Positions 45,495-45,819 of a stretch of DNA of 45,819 nucleotides are shown here, piece after piece. The DNA is taken from NCBI GenBank assembly GCA_947491825.1, contig CANLLM010000006.1:1-45819 (forward strand). The letters are read 5' to 3'. The notes beneath the pieces were generated by a model, which saw only the letters and a list, made by a program, of their open reading frames with translations, ran no database searches and was not told the origin of the DNA. Position 1 is the first letter of the stretch. Every line of letters begins with the position of its first letter. The position numbers and the translations under genes were made by a program. The DNA is from Bacteroidota bacterium. Lineage in GTDB: Bacteria > Bacteroidota > Bacteroidia > UKL13-3.

Positions 45495-45819
45495 ATGGGA
45501 TTTAATCGAATTACAATACAATACTTATTTATATTAGCTTTTTTAACCATAAATGTTGATGCGCAATCAAATTTCGAATATGGTGTAAGAGGTTCATTAA
45601 ACATGAGTACAATTGGTACACAATATGGAAAATATAACGGAAGTGGATTTTATAACATTGGTATTTTCGGATCGAAAAAAGTAAGTAATCTTATCACTTT
45701 TGCCATTGAACCCACTTATTCTGTATCAGGATTCAAAGAAAAACAAAATGACAGCCGCTACACACTTCAGCACTTAGACCTTAACTTAAATACCTACTTT
45801 TCAGTATTTGGTGATGATG
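45495..45819 (+). CDS. Outer-membrane beta-barrel protein, N-terminal part (cut by window edge)
   Basis: A frame from ATG 45495 runs open to the edge and gives 108 residues. It has a signal peptide (YLFILAFLTINVDAQ), then strand-like segments such as FEYGVRGSLNMSTIG and FAIEPTYSVSGFKEKQ. This resembles the porin-family/PorT-like barrels of Bacteroidota. It starts 4 nt after queG and is probably on the same transcript. Completeness and exact family cannot be judged. Confidence 0.65.
   Translation, partial: MGFNRITIQYLFILAFLTINVDAQSNFEYGVRGSLNMSTIGTQYGKYNGSGFYNIGIFGSKKVSNLITFAIEPTYSVSGFKEKQNDSRYTLQHLDLNLNTYFSVFGDD

Overview
The window is a chromosomal segment of a low-GC member of the Bacteroidota. 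Four things point there: a cell-surface protein with the gliding-motility/T9SS type B C-terminal domain, an S46 dipeptidyl peptidase, several small outer-membrane beta-barrel proteins, and repeated promoter elements of the Bacteroidota type (TTTG, about 19 nt, TAnnTTTG). Ribosome-binding sites are not obvious, as is usual for the phylum. I cannot name a genus from the sequence. There is no insertion sequence, prophage, CRISPR array or large biosynthetic cluster. The gene content is mostly core metabolism and housekeeping, with a few surface genes.

Layout: (1) 1-339 carries a near-perfect promoter on the minus strand and a boxA-like site, probably the start of an rRNA operon that runs off the left edge. 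(2) 340-8946: a PaaN-type aldehyde dehydrogenase, an O-antigen ligase/polymerase-like membrane protein, a coupled minus-strand trio (SAM hydrolase-like DUF62, ABM-fold protein, LysM/RlpA-like protein), PhoH, PurC and two family 2 glycosyltransferases. (3) 8993-11902: the two-subunit 2-oxoacid:ferredoxin oxidoreductase KorAB. (4) 12432-15349: a one-domain asparaginase-like protein, the GDP-L-fucose pair gmd and fcl, and a 43-residue membrane peptide missed by ordinary ORF length cut-offs. (5) 15554-18932: a PIF1-like helicase, AhcY and a bacilliredoxin. (6) 19020-24016: the repeat-containing T9SS cargo protein, a small membrane protein coupled to an alkaline phosphatase, and DprA. (7) 24159-27454 (minus): thrS-infC-rpmI-rplT, with infC starting at TTG and a compact pseudoknot-like sequence between rpmI and rplT. 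(8) 27523-31824: a TPR lipoprotein, tyrosine catabolism genes hmgA and hppD, and a LOG-family protein. (9) 31854-36046 (minus): purA, a Fur-family regulator and a bifunctional Rel/SpoT enzyme. (10) 36408-40159: tRNA-Leu(UAG), trigger factor, clpP and clpX, a protein quality-control block. (11) 40297-45819: three tandem paralogous barrel proteins, a DPP11-like S46 peptidase, queG, and the start of another barrel protein cut by the right edge.

Functional links: gmd, fcl, two glycosyltransferases and an O-antigen ligase-like protein suggest surface polysaccharide synthesis, although they lie in separate transcription units. HppD followed by HmgA's product would carry 4-hydroxyphenylpyruvate to maleylacetoacetate. 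KorAB and the S46 peptidase fit a peptide- and amino-acid-using metabolism. Tig, ClpP and ClpX act on new and misfolded proteins.

The least ordinary signals are regulatory. Several start codons lie 4 to 8 nt after a -7-like element, which predicts leaderless mRNAs. Several genes begin 11 to 33 nt after a strong terminator. There is also the candidate pseudoknot ahead of rplT. I did not find a clear new multi-gene system.
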